Source: Hephaestia caeni (GTDB lineage Bacteria; Pseudomonadota; Alphaproteobacteria; Sphingomonadales; Sphingomonadaceae). Taken from it: 64,000 bases of DNA. The notes under the pieces are model-generated. The model ran no database searches, was not told the origin of the DNA, and saw only the letters and a program-made list of their open reading frames with translations. Location: assembly GCF_003550065.1 (NCBI RefSeq), contig NZ_QXDC01000003.1, positions 496,001 to 560,000 on the forward strand, written 5' to 3'. This document shows, piece by piece, positions 11,688 through 21,435 of the stretch. The translations under genes were made by a program, and so were the position numbers. The number at the start of each line of letters is the position of its first letter. Position 1 is the stretch's first letter.

Positions 11688-12383
11688 ATGAACCATCCCA
11701 CCCCCGCGATCCCGCGATCGCTTTTCGCTTTCTCGATCTTCTATGGCGGCATGGTCTGCATCGCGGGCGTGCTCGGCAACAAGCAGGTGTCGCTGGGGCC
11801 GGTATCGGAGCTGGGCAATCTGATCGGCATCGGCCCGCTGGCGGTCGAGGCGGGGATCTTCGCGTTCCTGCTGCTCGTCGTCACGTCGAGCGCGGTTGCC
11901 GAGTTGCATGGGCGCGCGATCGCCAACCGGCTGGTGCTGATTGGTTTCGTGCCGCTGATCGTGTCGATCATCCTGTCTGTGATCGTCCACGCGCTGCCCG
12001 CCTCACCGGCGATGCGCCCCGAGAATCGCGAGGCGATCCAGCTCATCCTCGGCGGCACCTGGCGCATCTGGACCGGGGGCATCGTAGCTTACGGGATTTC
12101 GCAGACGCTCAATGTCACGATCTTCTCGGCGCTCAAGGGCAAGGAGGGCAGCCGGCTGCTGTGGCTGCGCGCCGCGCTGGCGAGCATCCTGAGCCAGATC
12201 GTCGATACCTTGCTGTTCGTCACGATCGCGTTCGCGGGCGTGTTCCCGATCGGTGCGCTTCTCGTCGGGCAGATGCTCGCCAAGGTGGTGCTGTCCGCAG
12301 TGCTGGTGGCGCCGGTGATCTATCTCTTCGTCGCGATCGGGCGGCGGCTCGATCGGGCGCCCGCCAAGCTTCCGCTAGCGTGA
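11688..12383 (+). CDS. Queuosine precursor transporter family (YhhQ/VUT)
   Basis: 231 residues with about six membrane helices. [12 protein letters not shown], an early [21 protein letters not shown] stretch and [23 protein letters not shown], in particular SQ-x-V-D-T, are recognisable for the YhhQ/VUT family that imports 7-deazaguanine precursors of queuosine. ATG 11688 opens [20 protein letters not shown]; the frame upstream is repeat. argB starts 22 bases after its stop, so the two could share a transcript without sharing a pathway. Confidence 0.85.
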   Translation: MNHPTPAIPRSLFAFSIFYGGMVCIAGVLGNKQVSLGPVSELGNLIGIGPLAVEAGIFAFLLLVVTSSAVAELHGRAIANRLVLIGFVPLIVSIILSVIVHALPASPAMRPENREAIQLILGGTWRIWTGGIVAYGISQTLNVTIFSALKGKEGSRLLWLRAALASILSQIVDTLLFVTIAFAGVFPIGALLVGQMLAKVVLSAVLVAPVIYLFVAIGRRLDRAPAKLPLA

Positions 12384-12405
12384 CGGCCACGCTATGGGAG
12401 CGCGC

Positions 12406-13305
12406 ATGACCGACCATACGCCCTCCGCCGCCTTGCTCGCCAAGGCCGAGACGCTCACCGAGGCGCTGCCCTATCTTCAGCGCTATGCGGGCGAGACCTT
12501 CGTGGTGAAATATGGCGGCCACGCGATGGGCGATCCCGAGGCGCAGCGCGACTTCGCCGAGGACGTGGTGCTGTTGAAGGCGGTCGGGATCAACCCGGTC
12601 GTGGTCCACGGCGGCGGGCCGCAGATCGGCGCGATGCTCAAGCGGCTGGGGGTCGAATCGCAGTTCGTCGGCGGCCTGCGCGTCACCGACGCCGCCACCG
12701 CCGAAGTCGCGGAGATGGTGCTCGCGGGCAAGATCAACAAGGAGATCGTCGGCTGGATCGCGGCGCTAGGCGGGCGCGCGGTGGGGCTGTCGGGCAAGGA
12801 CGCCAACCTCGTCATCGCCGAGAAGGTGCAGCGCACCGAAGCCGACCCCAATTCGGGGATCGAACGGCATGTCGATCTGGGCTTCGTCGGCGATCCGGTG
12901 ACGGTCGATCCGCGCATCCTGACCAACCTTGCCGCGGACAATTTCATCCCTGTGGTGGCGCCGGTGGCGCTGGGCGCGGACGGCGCGACCTACAATATCA
13001 ACGCCGACACGATGGCCGGCGCGATCGCGGGCGCGCTGGGGGCCAAGCGCTTCTTCCTGTTGACCGACGTCGCCGGCGTGCTCGACAAGGCAGGAGAGCT
13101 GCTGACCGATCTCGACGAGGCGAAGATCGCCGCGCTCAAGGCCGACGGCACGATTTCGGGCGGGATGATCCCCAAGGTCGATACCTGCGTTGCCGCGATC
13201 GAGGCGGGGGTGGAGGCCGCGGTGATCCTCGACGGGCGGATTCCGCACGGGATGCTGCTCGAAATCTTCACTCGCCGCGGCGCGGGCACCTTGATCGGGA
13301 AATAG
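12406..13305 (+). CDS. argB: Acetylglutamate kinase ArgB
   Basis: Second step of arginine synthesis: phosphorylates N-acetylglutamate with ATP. Marks are [38 protein letters not shown] and [18 protein letters not shown], all in the expected order, with TDVAGVLDK toward the end. 299 residues. ATG 12406 is preceded by GGGAG at 12397-12401. An in-frame ATG at 12394 would add four residues and has no clear binding site. First gene of a run reaching to marC. Confidence 0.95.
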   Translation: MTDHTPSAALLAKAETLTEALPYLQRYAGETFVVKYGGHAMGDPEAQRDFAEDVVLLKAVGINPVVVHGGGPQIGAMLKRLGVESQFVGGLRVTDAATAEVAEMVLAGKINKEIVGWIAALGGRAVGLSGKDANLVIAEKVQRTEADPNSGIERHVDLGFVGDPVTVDPRILTNLAADNFIPVVAPVALGADGATYNINADTMAGAIAGALGAKRFFLLTDVAGVLDKAGELLTDLDEAKIAALKADGTISGGMIPKVDTCVAAIEAGVEAAVILDGRIPHGMLLEIFTRRGAGTLIGK

Positions 13306-13384
13306 GTTTGCGCCTGACAGGGGTTGTTGCCCCGCGCTGCTTTCCTGTAACGATCCCCCGTTCCTCATGTCTGCGGAGGCCCGC

Positions 13385-13690
13385 TTGATCGCCGTTTTTC
13401 AGATCCTGACGATTCTGCTCAACGTCCTGTGGTGGATCATCATCGTCCAGGCGATCATGTCCTGGCTGATCGGGTTCAACGTCATCAACCTGCACAACGA
13501 TCTCGTCCGTTCGGTGTGGTACGCGCTCGAGAAGATCACCGATCCGATCTATCGCCCGATCCGCAAGATCATGCCCGATTTCGGCGCACTCGACCTGTCG
13601 CCGCTGGTCGTGCTGCTGATCATCTACATCTTGCAGGCGGTGGTGCTGCCCAATCTCGCGATGTCGCTGATCGCGCCCGTCACCTATTGA
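13385..13690 (+). CDS. YggT-family membrane protein, TTG start
   Basis: 101 residues with two hydrophobic helices and the loop RPIRKIMPDFGALDLSPLVVLLIIYILQ, the core of the YggT family (osmotic tolerance and septum-related roles have been proposed for relatives). TTG 13385 is chosen because a full GGAGG at 13375-13379 is spaced five bases before it, and because IAVFQILTILLNVLWW is the usual family N-terminus. The ATG at 13367 in frame would place the binding site inside the gene. Its TGA overlaps the next gene's TTG. Confidence 0.88.
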   Translation: MIAVFQILTILLNVLWWIIIVQAIMSWLIGFNVINLHNDLVRSVWYALEKITDPIYRPIRKIMPDFGALDLSPLVVLLIIYILQAVVLPNLAMSLIAPVTY

Positions 13691-13989
13691 GCGGCTGGCG
13701 CGCGACCGATTCGGGGATCAGCCTTGCAGTGCGCGTCACGCCGCGCGCCTCGCGTGACGGCTGGGGCACGCACGGGCCCGATCATTTCGGCATCCGCATC
13801 GCCGCGCCGCCGGTGGAGGGCGCCGCCAACGCACGGCTGATCGCGTTCGTCGCCAAGGCGTTCAAGGTCGCGAAACGCGACGTGACGCTGATCGGCGGCG
13901 ACACCGGGCGGCTGAAGCGGCTGGCGATCACCGGCGATCCCGACACGCTGGCGGGAATCGCCGCGAGCCTTTATGGGGCGCAGACATGA
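13687..13989 (+). CDS. DUF167 (YggU-like) protein, TTG start
   Basis: 100 residues. [40 protein letters not shown] is the DUF167 signature, especially the PPVEGAAN turn. The TTG at 13687 overlaps the TGA of yggT (TTGA), which implies coupled translation and explains the absence of an independent binding site. Pairing of yggT and DUF167 genes is common in proteobacteria. No molecular role is established. The end overlaps folD by four bases. Confidence 0.85.
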   Translation: MSGWRATDSGISLAVRVTPRASRDGWGTHGPDHFGIRIAAPPVEGAANARLIAFVAKAFKVAKRDVTLIGGDTGRLKRLAITGDPDTLAGIAASLYGAQT

Positions 13990-14864
13990 CGGCTGACATC
14001 ATCGACGGAAAGGCGTTCGCGCTTGGCTTGCGCGAGCGCGTGGGCAAGCAGGCAGCGGCGTTCACCGCCAGGACCGGGCGCCAGCCGGGGCTCGCGGTGG
14101 TGCTCGTCGGCGACGACCCGGCCTCGTCGGTCTATGTCCGATCGAAGGGTAAGGCGACCGCGGCAGCGGGGATGCAGGGGTTCGAGCATCGTCTGCCCGC
14201 CGCCACCAGCCAGGCCGACCTGATCGCCTTGGTCGATACACTCAACGCCGATCCCGCCGTCGACGGCATCCTCGTCCAATTGCCGCTGCCCGGCCATATC
14301 GACGAACGCGCGATCATCACCCGGATCGACCCCGACAAGGATGTCGACGGCTTCCACCCCGTCAATGCCGGGCGGCTGGCGACCGGGCTCGACGGCTTCG
14401 TGCCGTGCACGCCGTTGGGTTGCCTGATGCTGCTCAGGCACCAGCTCGGCGATCTTTCGGGCAAGGAGGCGGTGGTCGTCGGGCGATCGAACATCGTCGG
14501 CAAGCCGATGGCAGCGCTACTGGTGAAGGAAAGCTGCACCGTCACGGTCGCGCATTCGCGCACCCACGACCTCGCCGGCGTGATCCACCGTGCCGATATT
14601 GTCGTCGCCGCGGTCGGCGTGCCGCGACTCGTCAAGGGAGAGTGGATCAAGCCGGGTGCGGTCGTGATCGACGTCGGCATCAACCGCACCGAGGACGGGT
14701 TGGTCGGCGATGTCGATTTCGATGGTGCCGTAAGCCATACGGCCGCAATCACACCAGTGCCGGGCGGGGTCGGCCCGATGACGATCGCGTGCCTGATGCG
14801 CAACACTCTGGTGTCGGCGTGCCGGCGCGAGGGTGTGGCGTACGACGCGAACGCGCTGGGATGA
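13986..14864 (+). CDS. folD: FolD: methylenetetrahydrofolate dehydrogenase / cyclohydrolase
   Basis: Interconverts 5,10-methylene-, methenyl- and 10-formyl-tetrahydrofolate, supplying one-carbon units to purines and other products. YVRSKGKA (catalytic Lys at about residue 57), [29 protein letters not shown], the nucleotide motif [16 protein letters not shown] and [15 protein letters not shown] are present. 292 residues, full length. Start ATG overlaps the preceding TGA (ATGA) and the stop overlaps the next ATG the same way. Confidence 0.96.
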   Translation: MTADIIDGKAFALGLRERVGKQAAAFTARTGRQPGLAVVLVGDDPASSVYVRSKGKATAAAGMQGFEHRLPAATSQADLIALVDTLNADPAVDGILVQLPLPGHIDERAIITRIDPDKDVDGFHPVNAGRLATGLDGFVPCTPLGCLMLLRHQLGDLSGKEAVVVGRSNIVGKPMAALLVKESCTVTVAHSRTHDLAGVIHRADIVVAAVGVPRLVKGEWIKPGAVVIDVGINRTEDGLVGDVDFDGAVSHTAAITPVPGGVGPMTIACLMRNTLVSACRREGVAYDANALG

Positions 14865-15502
14865 GCATCGCCGCGCTCACCGAATTGTTCGTCTCGGCGC
14901 TGATCACTTTTTTCGTCGTCATCGATCCGCCGGGCTGCGCGCCGATCTATGCCGGGCTGACGGCGGGGGCGAGCCCGGCGCACGCGCGCGCGATGGCGTT
15001 GCGCGCGGTCGGCGTCGCGGCGCTGATCCTGTTCGTCTTCGCGCTGTTCGGGCACGACATCCTCGACGCGCTCGGCATCAGCCTCGACAGTTTCCGCATC
15101 GCCGGCGGGATCATGCTGTTCCTGATCGCGCTCGAGATGGTGTTCGAGAAGCGCACGCAGCGGCGCGAAGATCGCGCGCAGAAGATCATCGACACCCCCG
15201 AGGTGGAGGACGTTTCGATCTTCCCGATGGCGATGCCGATGATCGCCGGGCCGGGATCGATCGCGAGCGTGATGCTGCTGATGTCGCAGGGGCACGGCGT
15301 GTCGCACACGCTGGTGATTCTCGCCGCGATGGCCTTGATCCTGCTGCTCACGCTCGCCGCATTGCTGCTTGCCGGGCCGCTGATGCGGATCCTGGGGCAG
15401 AAGATCGAGGCGGTGATCACGCGATTGCTGGGGGTGCTGCTGGCCGCGTTGGCCGCGCAATTCGTCATCGACGGCCTGATCGCGAGCTTCGGCGGCGCCT
15501 GA
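14861..15502 (+). CDS. MarC-family integral membrane protein
   Basis: 213 residues with six hydrophobic segments. [19 protein letters not shown] near the N-terminus is the MarC signature, and [19 protein letters not shown] near the middle is the second family block. Starts in a four-base ATGA overlap with folD, hence translationally coupled. Despite the name, relatives have not been shown to confer antibiotic resistance. The substrate is unknown. Confidence 0.9.
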   Translation: MSIAALTELFVSALITFFVVIDPPGCAPIYAGLTAGASPAHARAMALRAVGVAALILFVFALFGHDILDALGISLDSFRIAGGIMLFLIALEMVFEKRTQRREDRAQKIIDTPEVEDVSIFPMAMPMIAGPGSIASVMLLMSQGHGVSHTLVILAAMALILLLTLAALLLAGPLMRILGQKIEAVITRLLGVLLAALAAQFVIDGLIASFGGA

Positions 15503-15583
15503 GCGGCCGTGCCCCTCGCGCCGACGCGCGAAAAGGTGTATGGTCATATCCAGAGGGCGGACTGGGCTTCGGGAGAGGCACCG

Positions 15584-16372
15584 ATGACGACGCTCACCCA
15601 ATCGACTCCCGACATCAGGCCGGCGGAGGCGCGCATCCGCCGAATCGACGCGGCGGACCTGCGCTGGGCGCTGCGCGAAGGCTGGAACGATTTCCGATCG
15701 ATGCGCGGCGATATCTTGTTCGCGGCCTTGCTTTATCCGCTGATCGGGCTGATCGCGGCGGCGCTCACCTTCGATACGCGGCTGCTGCCGCTGTTCTTCC
15801 CGCTGGTCGCCGGGCTGTCGATCCTCGGGCCGATCGTGTCGTCGGGATTCTACGAACTGGCGCGGCGCCGCGAGGAAGGGCTCGAGGCGAACTGGACCCA
15901 TTTCCTCGATCCGATCCGCGAGCGCCGCCGCGGGATCGTCGAACTGACGATCTGGCTGCTGGTGCTGTTCCTGATCTGGCTCGGGGTCGCATGGCTCGTC
16001 TACGATCTGACGCTAGGCGCGCTGGCGCCGACCGATCTCGGCAGCTTCCTCTCGGCGCTGTTCACCACGCGCGAGGGCTGGATGATGATCGTGCTCGGCA
16101 ATCTCGCTGGCGCGCTGCTCGCCGCTGGCACGCTGGCGACGACGCTGGTCGCGGCGCCGATGGTGGTCGACAAGGCGGTCGAAGCCGATAGCGCGATCGC
16201 GGTTTCGCTGCGCGCGACGCGGGCCAATGCTGGGGCGGTCGCGCGCTGGGGGATGATCGTCGCCGCGCTGCTCGTGATCGGCGCAATCCCCATCTTCATC
16301 GGGCTGGCGGTGGTGCTGCCCGTGCTCGGATACGCCACCTGGCACCTGTATACGCGCCTGGTGGAGCGATGA
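15584..16372 (+). CDS. DUF2189 membrane protein
   Basis: 262 residues with five or six hydrophobic segments. The N-terminal part RRIDAADLRWALREGWNDF precedes the first helix, and the block LATTLVAAPMVVDKAVEADSAI is characteristic of DUF2189, a family of predicted integral membrane proteins. ATG 15584 follows GGGAGAGG at 15571-15578, a good ribosome binding site. Ends one base before the end of the opposing murA gene. Function unknown. Confidence 0.83.
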   Translation: MTTLTQSTPDIRPAEARIRRIDAADLRWALREGWNDFRSMRGDILFAALLYPLIGLIAAALTFDTRLLPLFFPLVAGLSILGPIVSSGFYELARRREEGLEANWTHFLDPIRERRRGIVELTIWLLVLFLIWLGVAWLVYDLTLGALAPTDLGSFLSALFTTREGWMMIVLGNLAGALLAAGTLATTLVAAPMVVDKAVEADSAIAVSLRATRANAGAVARWGMIVAALLVIGAIPIFIGLAVVLPVLGYATWHLYTRLVER

Positions 16373-16373
16373 G

Positions 16374-17657
16374 TCAGCCGTCGCTGACGCGCTCGATATC
16401 GGCGCCGACCGCGGAAAGCTTCTCCTCGAGCCGTTCATAGCCGCGATCGAGATGGTAGACGCGCTGGACGTGCGTCTCGCCCTCGGCGGCGAGCCCGGCG
16501 AGGATCAGGCTCATCGAGGCGCGCAGGTCGGTCGCCATCACCGGCGCGCCGACCAGTCTGTCGACGCCACGCACCACTGCGGTGCGGCCGCGCACCTGAA
16601 TATCGGCGCCCATCCGCGCCAACTCCGGCACGTGCATGTAGCGGTTTTCGAAAATCGTCTCGGTGAGCACGCTCGCGCCATCGGCCTTGCACAGCATCGC
16701 CATGAATTGCGCCTGCATGTCGGTCGCGAAGCCCGGATAGGGCGCGGTCGACAGCGTCAGCGGGCCCAGGCCGTTGGTCGCCTCGACGCGGACCCCCTGC
16801 TCGTACTCGATGATCGTCACGCCGGCCTCGACAAGCGCCTGGAGTGTCGCGCGCATATCGCCCGCGTGCGCACCGACCAGATCGAGGCTGCCGCCGGTGA
16901 TCGCGGCGGCACAGGCATAACTGCCCGCCTCGATGCGATCGGGCATGACGCTGTAAGTCGCGCCGTGGAGCCGATCGCGGCCCTCGACCTCGAGCGTCTC
17001 GCTACCGATCCCGCCGATCGACGCGCCCATCGCGACGAGCAGATTGCACAGATCGACGATCTCGGGCTCGCGCGCCGCATTTTCGATGCGGCTGCCGCCC
17101 TTGGCAGTGACGGCGGCCATCAGTGCGTTCTCGGTCGCGCCGACCGAGACGACGGGGAAGGTGACGCAGCCGCCCGGCAACCGCCCGCCCGGCGCGCTCG
17201 CCTTGACATAGCCCGCGGCCAGCTCGATCTCGGCACCCATCTCCTCGAGCGCCTTCAAATGAAGATCGATCGGCCGGTTGCCGATCGCGCAGCCGCCCGG
17301 CAGCGACACCGTCGCCTCGCCCGCACGGCCGACCAACGGGCCAAGCACGAGGATCGAGGCGCGCATCTTGCGGACGATGTCATAGGGCGCCTCGGTCGCG
17401 GTGAGGCGGCCGGCACGGATCGTCATCACGCGCCCGAAATCCTCAGGCCGCGCGCCCTCGATCTGGGTCGAGGCGCCGAGTTGGTTGAGCAGATGCCCGA
17501 AACTGTCGACGTCGGCGAGGCGCGGCAGGTTCCTGAGCGTCACCGGCTCGTCGGTGAGCAGCGCGCACGGCATCAGCGTCAGCGCGGCATTCTTGGCACC
17601 CGAAATGGGAAGGCGGCCCTGGAGGCGATTGCCCCCGCGAATGAGGATGCGGTCCAT
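16374..17657 (-). CDS. murA: MurA: UDP-N-acetylglucosamine 1-carboxyvinyltransferase
   Basis: Commits UDP-GlcNAc to peptidoglycan by transferring enolpyruvate from [11 protein letters not shown] (residues 19-26) contains the UDP-GlcNAc-binding Lys22. [20 protein letters not shown] carries the catalytic cysteine at about residue 123, so the enzyme should be fosfomycin-sensitive in principle. [10 protein letters not shown] and [17 protein letters not shown] close the molecule as usual. 427 residues, complete. Convergent with DUF2189, one base between the stops and no visible terminator. Confidence 0.96.
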   Translation of the reverse strand: MDRILIRGGNRLQGRLPISGAKNAALTLMPCALLTDEPVTLRNLPRLADVDSFGHLLNQLGASTQIEGARPEDFGRVMTIRAGRLTATEAPYDIVRKMRASILVLGPLVGRAGEATVSLPGGCAIGNRPIDLHLKALEEMGAEIELAAGYVKASAPGGRLPGGCVTFPVVSVGATENALMAAVTAKGGSRIENAAREPEIVDLCNLLVAMGASIGGIGSETLEVEGRDRLHGATYSVMPDRIEAGSYACAAAITGGSLDLVGAHAGDMRATLQALVEAGVTIIEYEQGVRVEATNGLGPLTLSTAPYPGFATDMQAQFMAMLCKADGASVLTETIFENRYMHVPELARMGADIQVRGRTAVVRGVDRLVGAPVMATDLRASMSLILAGLAAEGETHVQRVYHLDRGYERLEEKLSAVGADIERVSDG

Positions 17658-17722
17658 CGACGCGCTTTAGAGCCTGTCCCGCCCAGCGGCAATAATCGTG
17701 ATGGGCACGCCCCGGCCGCGAT

Positions 17723-18088
17723 TCACGCCTTTTCGAGCGTGCATTGCAGTGGGTGCTGGTTCTCGCGTGCGAAATCCATCACCTGGCCGACCTTGGTCTC
17801 GGCAACCTCATAGGTGAACACGCCGCACACCCCCACCCCGCGCTGATGGACGTGGAGCATCACCCGCGTCGCTTCCTCGATCGACATGCGGAAGAAGCGC
17901 TGGAGGCACAGGACGACGAATTCCATCGGCGTGTAGTCGTCGTTGAGCATCAGCACGCGATATGGCGTCGGATGGCGTGTCCGCGTGAGCGTGCGCGTGG
18001 CGAGCCCGGTGCCGGTGCCACCATTCTCGTCATCGTCGTCGTCGGGCGGCGAGGCCATCGCCCGGGGGATGTTGGGATTGTCGATCAT
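17723..18088 (-). CDS. clpS: ClpS: ATP-dependent Clp protease adaptor
   Basis: Adaptor that delivers N-degron substrates to ClpA-Clp[45 protein letters not shown] and the end [13 protein letters not shown] are the ClpS core, with the NDDYTPM turn lining the substrate pocket. The first 30 residues are low complexity with a run of five Asp, as in other sphingomonads. ATG 18088 is taken as start; ATG 18058 (MASPPDDD) is a shorter option. No clpA within the window. Confidence 0.92.
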   Translation of the reverse strand: MIDNPNIPRAMASPPDDDDDENGGTGTGLATRTLTRTRHPTPYRVLMLNDDYTPMEFVVLCLQRFFRMSIEEATRVMLHVHQRGVGVCGVFTYEVAETKVGQVMDFARENQHPLQCTLEKA

Positions 18089-18168
18089 GCCAGGCTGAAA
18101 ATATGGCAACCGATCCCGCAAGGGCAAGGGGCTGCGCGCCACGTTCACCTTCTTTCGACACCGCCGAC

Positions 18169-18201
18169 AAAAAGCGCGGCCGCCGATCGGCAGCCGCGCT
18201 T
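18169..18201 (-). terminator. Rho-independent terminator of the phasin gene
   Basis: On the minus strand AAGCGCGGCTGCC pairs with GGCGGCCGCGCTT around ATC, immediately followed by a T run (TTTTTGTC). It lies about 40 bases after the phasin stop codon and before clpS, so it separates the two minus-strand genes. Confidence 0.8.
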
Positions 18202-18242
18202 ATCGGGTTCGATCCACCACGTTGGTGGATGCGGGCCTGGCT

Positions 18243-18866
18243 TCAGGCGCTGAGCTTGATCTTCTCGGCCGCAACCGCGGCGCGGTTCGACAGCGGCTGG
18301 GCGACGTCGCCGGCGAGCTTGAGCACCGCCTCGGTCTTCTTCGAGGTTTCGGCAACGACCGCATCGAACGCCGAGCGGACATAATCGCTCTGGAGCTTGA
18401 AGAATTCGGCCGGCGACTTGACGGCGGCGAACTGCTTCAGCGTCGCGGTCGCGTCCTCGAACGACTTGCGGCCGTATTCGGCGCTGTCCTGGCCGAGCGC
18501 TTCGAAGCCCTTGGCGGCGATCTTCGACGATTCGACGATCGCCTCGATATTGCCCTTGGCGAAATCATTGGCTTCGTCGAACAGCTTCGTGCCCTTCTCG
18601 ACCGCGGCCTTGGCGCGATCGTTGAAGTCGGCGAACAGGGTCTGGGCCTGGGCGGTGGTCTTCTTCACGGTGTCTTCCATCGGTTCGGGTTCCTTGTCAG
18701 CGGCCGCGCTCGCGGCGAATGCAGATGATTCGTTGATCGTCGCGGCAACCGGGGGGAGCGATGTCGCCGGCGCGGCCACGGGACGCTTTTTGGGCGCCGA
18801 CGCAGGCTTCGCGACCGGACGGGGTGCGGCGGCGGTCTGCTTGGACGGGGTATCCTTGCGGGCCAT
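18243..18866 (-). CDS. Phasin family protein (polyhydroxyalkanoate granule associated)
   Basis: 207 residues: a Lys/Pro/Ala-rich head (about 60 residues), then an amphipathic helical phasin domain with QTLFADFNDRAKAAVEKGTK, FAKGNIEAIVESSKIAAKGFEALG and VKSPAEFFKLQSDYVRSAFD. The AEFFKLQSDY block marks the phasin_2 family that coats PHA granules. The basic head could bind DNA or granule surfaces, as PhaF-like heads do, but that is inference. Expression is probably governed by the two TGC-N3-GCA sites upstream. A strong terminator follows. Confidence 0.88.
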   Translation of the reverse strand: MARKDTPSKQTAAAPRPVAKPASAPKKRPVAAPATSLPPVAATINESSAFAASAAADKEPEPMEDTVKKTTAQAQTLFADFNDRAKAAVEKGTKLFDEANDFAKGNIEAIVESSKIAAKGFEALGQDSAEYGRKSFEDATATLKQFAAVKSPAEFFKLQSDYVRSAFDAVVAETSKKTEAVLKLAGDVAQPLSNRAAVAAEKIKLSA

Positions 18867-18889
18867 CGGGCCTCCTTCTCATCGATTGC

Positions 18890-18945
18890 TGCATTGCACA
18901 ATAAGCGAGTCGCGCATCGATTTCAAGAGAATTTTGTGCGTTGCA
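18890..18945 (-). promoter_or_regulatory. Two TGC-N3-GCA sites, candidate PhaR operators of the phasin gene
   Basis: CTGCATTGCAC at 18889-18899 and the perfect dyad GTGC-GTT-GCAC at 18936-18946 lie 24 and 71 bases upstream of the phasin start. PhaR repressors of alphaproteobacteria are known to bind TGC-rich dyads of the type CTGC-N3/4-GCAG before phaP and phaR. The match to that consensus is good; binding is inferred. Confidence 0.5.
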
Positions 18946-18982
18946 CCATGTTGGATATTGATCCACTTCCGTGGGAGGCGGC

Positions 18983-19064
18983 GCCGGCCCGCTCCCCCGC
19001 CCCACCTCCCCTTCAGTATACGGCCGTTGGGGGACGAGGTGGGGGAGCGGGCGGGCGCCGCCCT
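18983..19064. repeat. Long palindromic repeat, GGCCCGCTCCC family, copy 2
   Basis: GGCGCCGGCCCGCTCCCCC on the left pairs with GGGGGAGCGGGCGGGCGCC on the right with few mismatches, and the interior arms CCCCACCTCCCC and GGGGGACGAGGTGGGG also pair, giving a stem of about 30 bp around a short loop. The core arm is shared with the element at 4372-4448. It lies between the phasin promoter and the end of ung and may act as a bidirectional block to transcription. Confidence 0.75.
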
Positions 19065-19088
19065 TGTTTCAGTGCAACTGAAACAATC

Positions 19089-19793
19089 TCAGCCGACGCT
19101 TGGCAGTGCCCAATCGATCGGCGGCTGGCCGGTCGCTTCGAGGAAGGCGTTGACCTTCGAGAAATGGCGGCAGCCGAAGAAGCCGTTATGTGCCGAGAGC
19201 GGCGACGGGTGCGCCGCCTTGAGCACGAGATGCCGGCCACCGCGATCGACCGATTCGACGAACGCCGCCTTCTTCTGCGCGTAGCTGCCCCACAGCAGGA
19301 ACGCGACCGGGGTCTCGCGCGCGTTGACCAGCCGGATGATGGCGTCGGTGAAGCGTTCCCAGCCTCGCCCCTGGTGCGAGGCGGCGTTGCCTGCCTGGAC
19401 GGTCAGCACCGAATTGAGCAGCAGCACCCCCTGCCCGGCCCAATGTTCGAGAAAGCCGTGGCGCGCGGGCGCGATGCCGAGATCGGCGTGAAGTTCCTTG
19501 TAGATGTTGACGAGGCTGGGCGGCACACGGACGCCCGGCCTGACCGAAAAGCACAGCCCATGTGCCTGGCCGGGACCGTGATACGGATCCTGCCCCAGGA
19601 TCACGACGCGAACGCGCTCGATCGGCGTCAGGTCGAGCGCGCGGAACCACTCGGCCCCGCGCGGGAAGATGCGGCGGCCTGCCGCCTTCTCGGCGACGAG
19701 GAATTGCTTGAGTGCCGCCATATAGGGCTGCTCGAATTCGCCCGCGAGCGGCGCGAGCCAGCTTGGATGCAGGTTGATGGCCGATCCCGTCAC
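19089..19793 (-). CDS. ung: Uracil-DNA glycosylase, family 1 (Ung)
   Basis: Removes uracil from DNA in base excision repair. The water-activating motif [18 protein letters not shown] has the catalytic Asp at about residue 69, and [19 protein letters not shown] has the catalytic His at about residue 195. LLLNSVLTV and the uracil-recognition region complete the fold. GTG 19793 is preferred because the family begins just here ([11 protein letters not shown]), giving 234 residues; the frame upstream to 19940 is basic, low-complexity and unlike the family. Confidence 0.94.
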   Translation of the reverse strand: MTGSAINLHPSWLAPLAGEFEQPYMAALKQFLVAEKAAGRRIFPRGAEWFRALDLTPIERVRVVILGQDPYHGPGQAHGLCFSVRPGVRVPPSLVNIYKELHADLGIAPARHGFLEHWAGQGVLLLNSVLTVQAGNAASHQGRGWERFTDAIIRLVNARETPVAFLLWGSYAQKKAAFVESVDRGGRHLVLKAAHPSPLSAHNGFFGCRHFSKVNAFLEATGQPPIDWALPSVG

Positions 19794-19914
19794 CCCGGTG
19801 GCATGTCCGAATTGCGCCCGTGATGTCAACGCGTGCCGGCGCGCTTGACCACCCCGGCACGCGGCCATAGCCTCGTGTCTCGGCCGCGCCGCAAGAGCGC
19901 GCCGAACCGAGGGG

Positions 19915-20478
19915 GTGCCCATGAACATCACGCTCGTCATGCTGGCGGCGCCGATCGCATTGATCGCGGCCGCGCTGCCCGCGCAGGATCAGGCCGGCGA
20001 CATCGCCGACAAGATCATCAACAACCCGAATCCGCAGGCCTTTCAGGTCTTCAACGCGCCCGAACCCGCGCGGGTGGTGGCCGACAAGACCGTGCAGGGC
20101 GGCCATGCGCTGCGCGTCAAAATTCCCGGCGCCGACGCGAAGGCGTGGACGATCTCGCTCTCCGACCCGATCGAGAAACCAGTGAAAAAGGGGGACAAGC
20201 TGGTGCTCGCCTTCTACGCGCGCGCCACGAAGAGCGAGGCCGCCGACGGCGGGGCGCACCTGCCCAACAACGGCGTCCAGCTCGCCAGGGAACCCTATAC
20301 CGGGATTTTCGGCGGGCCTGTCGACATCACCCCCGAATGGAAGATGTACGACCTGCAAGGCGTCGCCGATCGCGATTATGCGGCGGGCGAGCTGTCGGTC
20401 TCGATGCATCTCGCGTCGGGCAAACAGACGCTCGAATTCGGGCCGATCTTCGTGCTCGACCTCGGCCCGACATCCTAA
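19915..20478 (+). CDS. Secreted beta-rich protein, carbohydrate-binding-module-like
   Basis: 187 residues with a signal peptide ([21 protein letters not shown]). The mature part reads as alternating beta strands with [33 protein letters not shown] and [35 protein letters not shown]. This order (loss-of-order binding loop, strand [12 protein letters not shown], ending with [12 protein letters not shown]) is reminiscent of CBM4/9-type galactose-binding-like domains. No catalytic motif is visible. Either ATG 19915 or ATG 19921 could start it. Function unknown; the domain guess is moderate. Confidence 0.65.
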   Translation: MPMNITLVMLAAPIALIAAALPAQDQAGDIADKIINNPNPQAFQVFNAPEPARVVADKTVQGGHALRVKIPGADAKAWTISLSDPIEKPVKKGDKLVLAFYARATKSEAADGGAHLPNNGVQLAREPYTGIFGGPVDITPEWKMYDLQGVADRDYAAGELSVSMHLASGKQTLEFGPIFVLDLGPTS

Positions 20479-20611
20479 TCGCCGGAATCATCGGCGATCG
20501 CGATCTCTCTCGCCGCCACGAACGCACCCCCGGCGATCGCGCTGCGTACTTGGAGCCGCCGGGCCGATGTGCTTCATTGGCGCCGGTCGCTGCCCGCGGA
20601 GATCCGGTCTC

Positions 20612-21253
20612 ATGCTCGAACATATTCCCCGTTGGCTCGGCACGGCGATGCGGGGAATGCGCGCGGGCGCGGACAAGCTTGCAATCGTCCAGCTTACCAA
20701 CGGGATCGAGGTCGGCACGATCGATCTGATGAGCCCCGCCTTCGCCAACGAAGGACGCCTGCCGCCGCGCTTCACCGCCGACGGCGCGGGGCTGTCGCCA
20801 CCGCTCGTGTGGGGCACGCTGCCGCCGAAGACCGCGGCGATCGCGCTGATCGTCGAAGATGCCGACGCGCCGACGCCGGCGCCGCTCGTCCATGCGATCG
20901 TATGGGATCTGCCGCCCGACGAGCACCGGATTGCCGAAGGGGCGATCGCGGCCGATGGCGCGGGCGAAGCGGATGGCCGCGATGTCGGCCGGCATTCGTT
21001 CTTCGGAGAGGGCTGGCTACCGCCCGATCCGCCGACCGGGCACGGCGAGCATCGCTATGCGTTCCAGCTTTTCGCGCTGGACGACGATACGCCCGACCCC
21101 GGCGAAACGCCGCGCCGCGCCGCGCTCGTCAAGGCGATGCGCGGGCATGTGCTGGCGGCGGGCTTGCTGATCGGCACCTATTCGCGCGGCGATACGAAGC
21201 CGGCCGGCAAGGCGCGCACGGCGGCGGCGTTGCGCACCGCGGGCGGCATCTAG
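20612..21253 (+). CDS. YbhB/YbcL family (PEBP-like) protein
   Basis: 213 residues of the phosphatidylethanolamine-binding/Raf-kinase-inhibitor-like bacterial family. Marks: LPPRFTADGAGLSPPLVWG, IALIVEDADAPTPAPLVHAIVWDLP (DxD-A-P ligand site) and the GxHRYAFQLFALD strand. Compared with E. coli YbhB it has a 40-residue head (LEHIPRWLGTAMRGMRAGAD) shared by many alphaproteobacterial members. No signal peptide is evident, so it is likely cytoplasmic. Ligand unknown. Confidence 0.87.
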   Translation: MLEHIPRWLGTAMRGMRAGADKLAIVQLTNGIEVGTIDLMSPAFANEGRLPPRFTADGAGLSPPLVWGTLPPKTAAIALIVEDADAPTPAPLVHAIVWDLPPDEHRIAEGAIAADGAGEADGRDVGRHSFFGEGWLPPDPPTGHGEHRYAFQLFALDDDTPDPGETPRRAALVKAMRGHVLAAGLLIGTYSRGDTKPAGKARTAAALRTAGGI

Positions 21254-21301
21254 GATCGGGATTCATTAATGGCGCGAACGACGCCGGTTTGCGCGGGGTG
21301 G

Positions 21302-21394
21302 TCAGCCGACCGCGCCGCCGATCGTGGCCCCCTGGCCGACGATCAGAAGGATCGTCGTCGCGAACGAGGCGAGCGCGATCAGGAAACTGCGCAT
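21302..21394 (-). CDS. 30-residue membrane micropeptide, second of a tandem pair
   Basis: Starts MRSFLIALASFATTILLIVG and ends GQGATIGGAVG: a single hydrophobic helix with one Arg at the head. On the minus strand a clear ribosome binding site AAAGGAGT lies about six bases before ATG 21394, which is strong evidence for translation of so short a frame. It follows the 36-residue frame by 41 bases and probably shares its mRNA. No family recognised. Confidence 0.65.
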   Translation of the reverse strand: MRSFLIALASFATTILLIVGQGATIGGAVG

Positions 21395-21435
21395 GCGAGG
21401 AACTCCTTTGACGCGCGTGTGGCGCGTCGTCCCGA

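Noticed and set aside
11409..11990. An upstream extension of the nucleoside transporter
   Set aside because: It runs through a dispersed repeat and opposite the YhhQ-type gene; the normal first helix begins at 11408.
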